A stretch of 64,000 bases of DNA from assembly GCA_036227345.1 (NCBI GenBank), contig CP109468.1, forward strand, positions 8,618,001 through 8,682,000. Reading direction: 5' to 3'. The position numbers and the translations under genes were made by a program. The notes beneath the pieces were generated by a model. That model did not search any database and had not been told where the DNA came from. It saw only the letters and a program-made list of their open reading frames with translations. Numbering within the stretch: position 1 is the first letter of the stretch; each line of letters starts with the position of its first letter. Positions 63,596 through 64,000 of the stretch are shown here, piece after piece. The stretch is from Streptomyces sp. NBC_01463. Lineage in GTDB: Bacteria; Actinomycetota; Actinomycetes; Streptomycetales; Streptomycetaceae.

Positions 63596-63670
63596 GCCGC
63601 GACAGCGGCACCTGAGGGAGATCTGCCGAGCGTCACTCCGATCACGGGGAGCCGCTCGCCGCTTCGCCGG

Positions 63671-63703
63671 GGCTCCCGGGAGAAGAGGGCCCTCCCGGGA
63701 GCC
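63671..63703 (+). terminator. Strong hairpin after the CocE-type gene
   Basis: Perfect 12-bp stem: GGCTCCCGGGAG (63671-63682), a 9-nt loop, CTCCCGGGAGCC (63692-63703). It is 76 bp after the stop and separates the gene from the following oxidoreductase. Confidence 0.75.
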
Positions 63704-63804
63704 GGATTCTCGCGGAGCCGCCCCCCTCCCAGGGTTGTGGGCCATGTGGGCACTGCTGCCGGGCGGAGGGTTTCGCTTGTCGTGATGGCGGCTAGGCGCC
63801 CCGT

Positions 63805-64000
63805 ATGGTGCGAATCGGGTACACAATGATGACCGAGCAGGCCGGTCCACGTGAGCTGGTGTCCCACGTGGTGGGGGCGGAGCGGGCAGGTTTCGACTTC
63901 TCTGTCATCTCTGACCACTCGTTTCCCTGGCTGGAATCACAGGGGCACGCGCCGTATGCGTGGAGCGTCCTGGGGGCGGCCGCGCAGGCCACTTCCCGGA
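63805..64000 (+). CDS. F420-dependent LLM-class oxidoreductase, 3' end outside the window
   Basis: The frame from ATG 63805 stays open to the window end (65 residues). It begins MVRIGYTMMTEQAGPRELV, then AERAGFDFSVISDHSFPW, SQGHAPYAWSVLGAAAQATS. This is the start of a luciferase-like monooxygenase of the F420-dependent group: the first barrel strand, SDHxxPW, and FxWSVxGAxxQAT are diagnostic. The cofactor assignment rests on that resemblance. No ribosome site is striking. It follows a strong terminator, so it is a separate transcription unit. Confidence 0.82.
   Translation, partial: MVRIGYTMMTEQAGPRELVSHVVGAERAGFDFSVISDHSFPWLESQGHAPYAWSVLGAAAQATSR

Overview
The window is a high-GC actinobacterial chromosome segment, almost certainly Streptomyces. 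The signs are dense short operons with ATGA or GTGA stop/start overlaps, frequent GTG and TTG starts, AGGAGG-type ribosome sites, an ECF sigma factor, PadR, ArsR, TetR, LacI and MerR regulators, a perfect CebR box in front of a secreted cellulase, a SpoIIE-type phosphatase, and Streptomyces-type small proteins (DUF5133, DUF4236). About 48 protein genes are supported. The first and last run off the window. I see no rRNA, tRNA, CRISPR array, transposase or phage gene.

Layout. 1-2.4 kb: the end of an unknown gene, then an ECF sigma factor overlapping a membrane-anchored partner. 2.7-6.3 kb: MFS exporter, flavin monooxygenase and alpha/beta hydrolase. 6.4-10.3 kb: TetR regulator divergent from an amino-acid-type permease and a YtcJ-like amidohydrolase, with a near-perfect palindrome between them. 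10.4-12.3 kb: two small membrane proteins divergent from a PadR/membrane-protein pair. 12.4-16 kb: DUF4236 protein, secreted PQQ-type propeller, and an ArsR/MFS divergent pair with two operator-like palindromes. 16-18 kb: GH5-FN3-CBM2 endoglucanase under a CebR box.

18.4-31.7 kb is the most unusual part: a 13.3-kb, five-gene, tightly coupled operon coding for DUF4132, a 1,728-residue protein of unknown fold, a MoxR-family AAA+ ATPase, a DUF5682-VWA fusion and a SWIM zinc-finger protein. It is the actinobacterial counterpart of the Escherichia coli yehI-yehL-yehM-yehP-yehQ (molR) locus, with YehM-like and YehP-like parts fused and a giant extra protein added. An FKBP gene follows, then a two-gene unit of a caspase-like protease and a three-helix membrane protein. 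MoxR/VWA machinery and bacterial caspases are both recurrent parts of NTP-dependent conflict systems, so this neighbourhood is the best candidate for an undescribed system.

34-37.6 kb: a back-to-back operon of PAP2-diacylglycerol kinase, YihY and PAP2 proteins acting on membrane lipids. 37.8-52.4 kb: a mannoside utilisation locus, with a leftward operon (mannose-6-phosphate isomerase, ROK kinase, LacI regulator, GH38 alpha-mannosidase) and a rightward operon (lipoprotein, two permeases, secreted GH76 mannanase, second GH38). Both divergent promoters carry matching operator-like sequences over their -10 elements, so one LacI repressor probably controls import, depolymerisation and phosphorylation together. 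No ABC ATPase is encoded; a shared one such as MsiK would be needed.

52.4-64 kb: a 665-bp non-coding stretch and a 32-bp perfect palindrome before a MerR-like gene, then a SpoIIE phosphatase, an MpaB/DUF2236 oxygenase, a VOC protein, two small Streptomyces proteins, a CASTOR/POLLUX-like channel, an ATP-grasp ligase coupled to a CocE-type hydrolase, and the start of an F420-dependent oxidoreductase.
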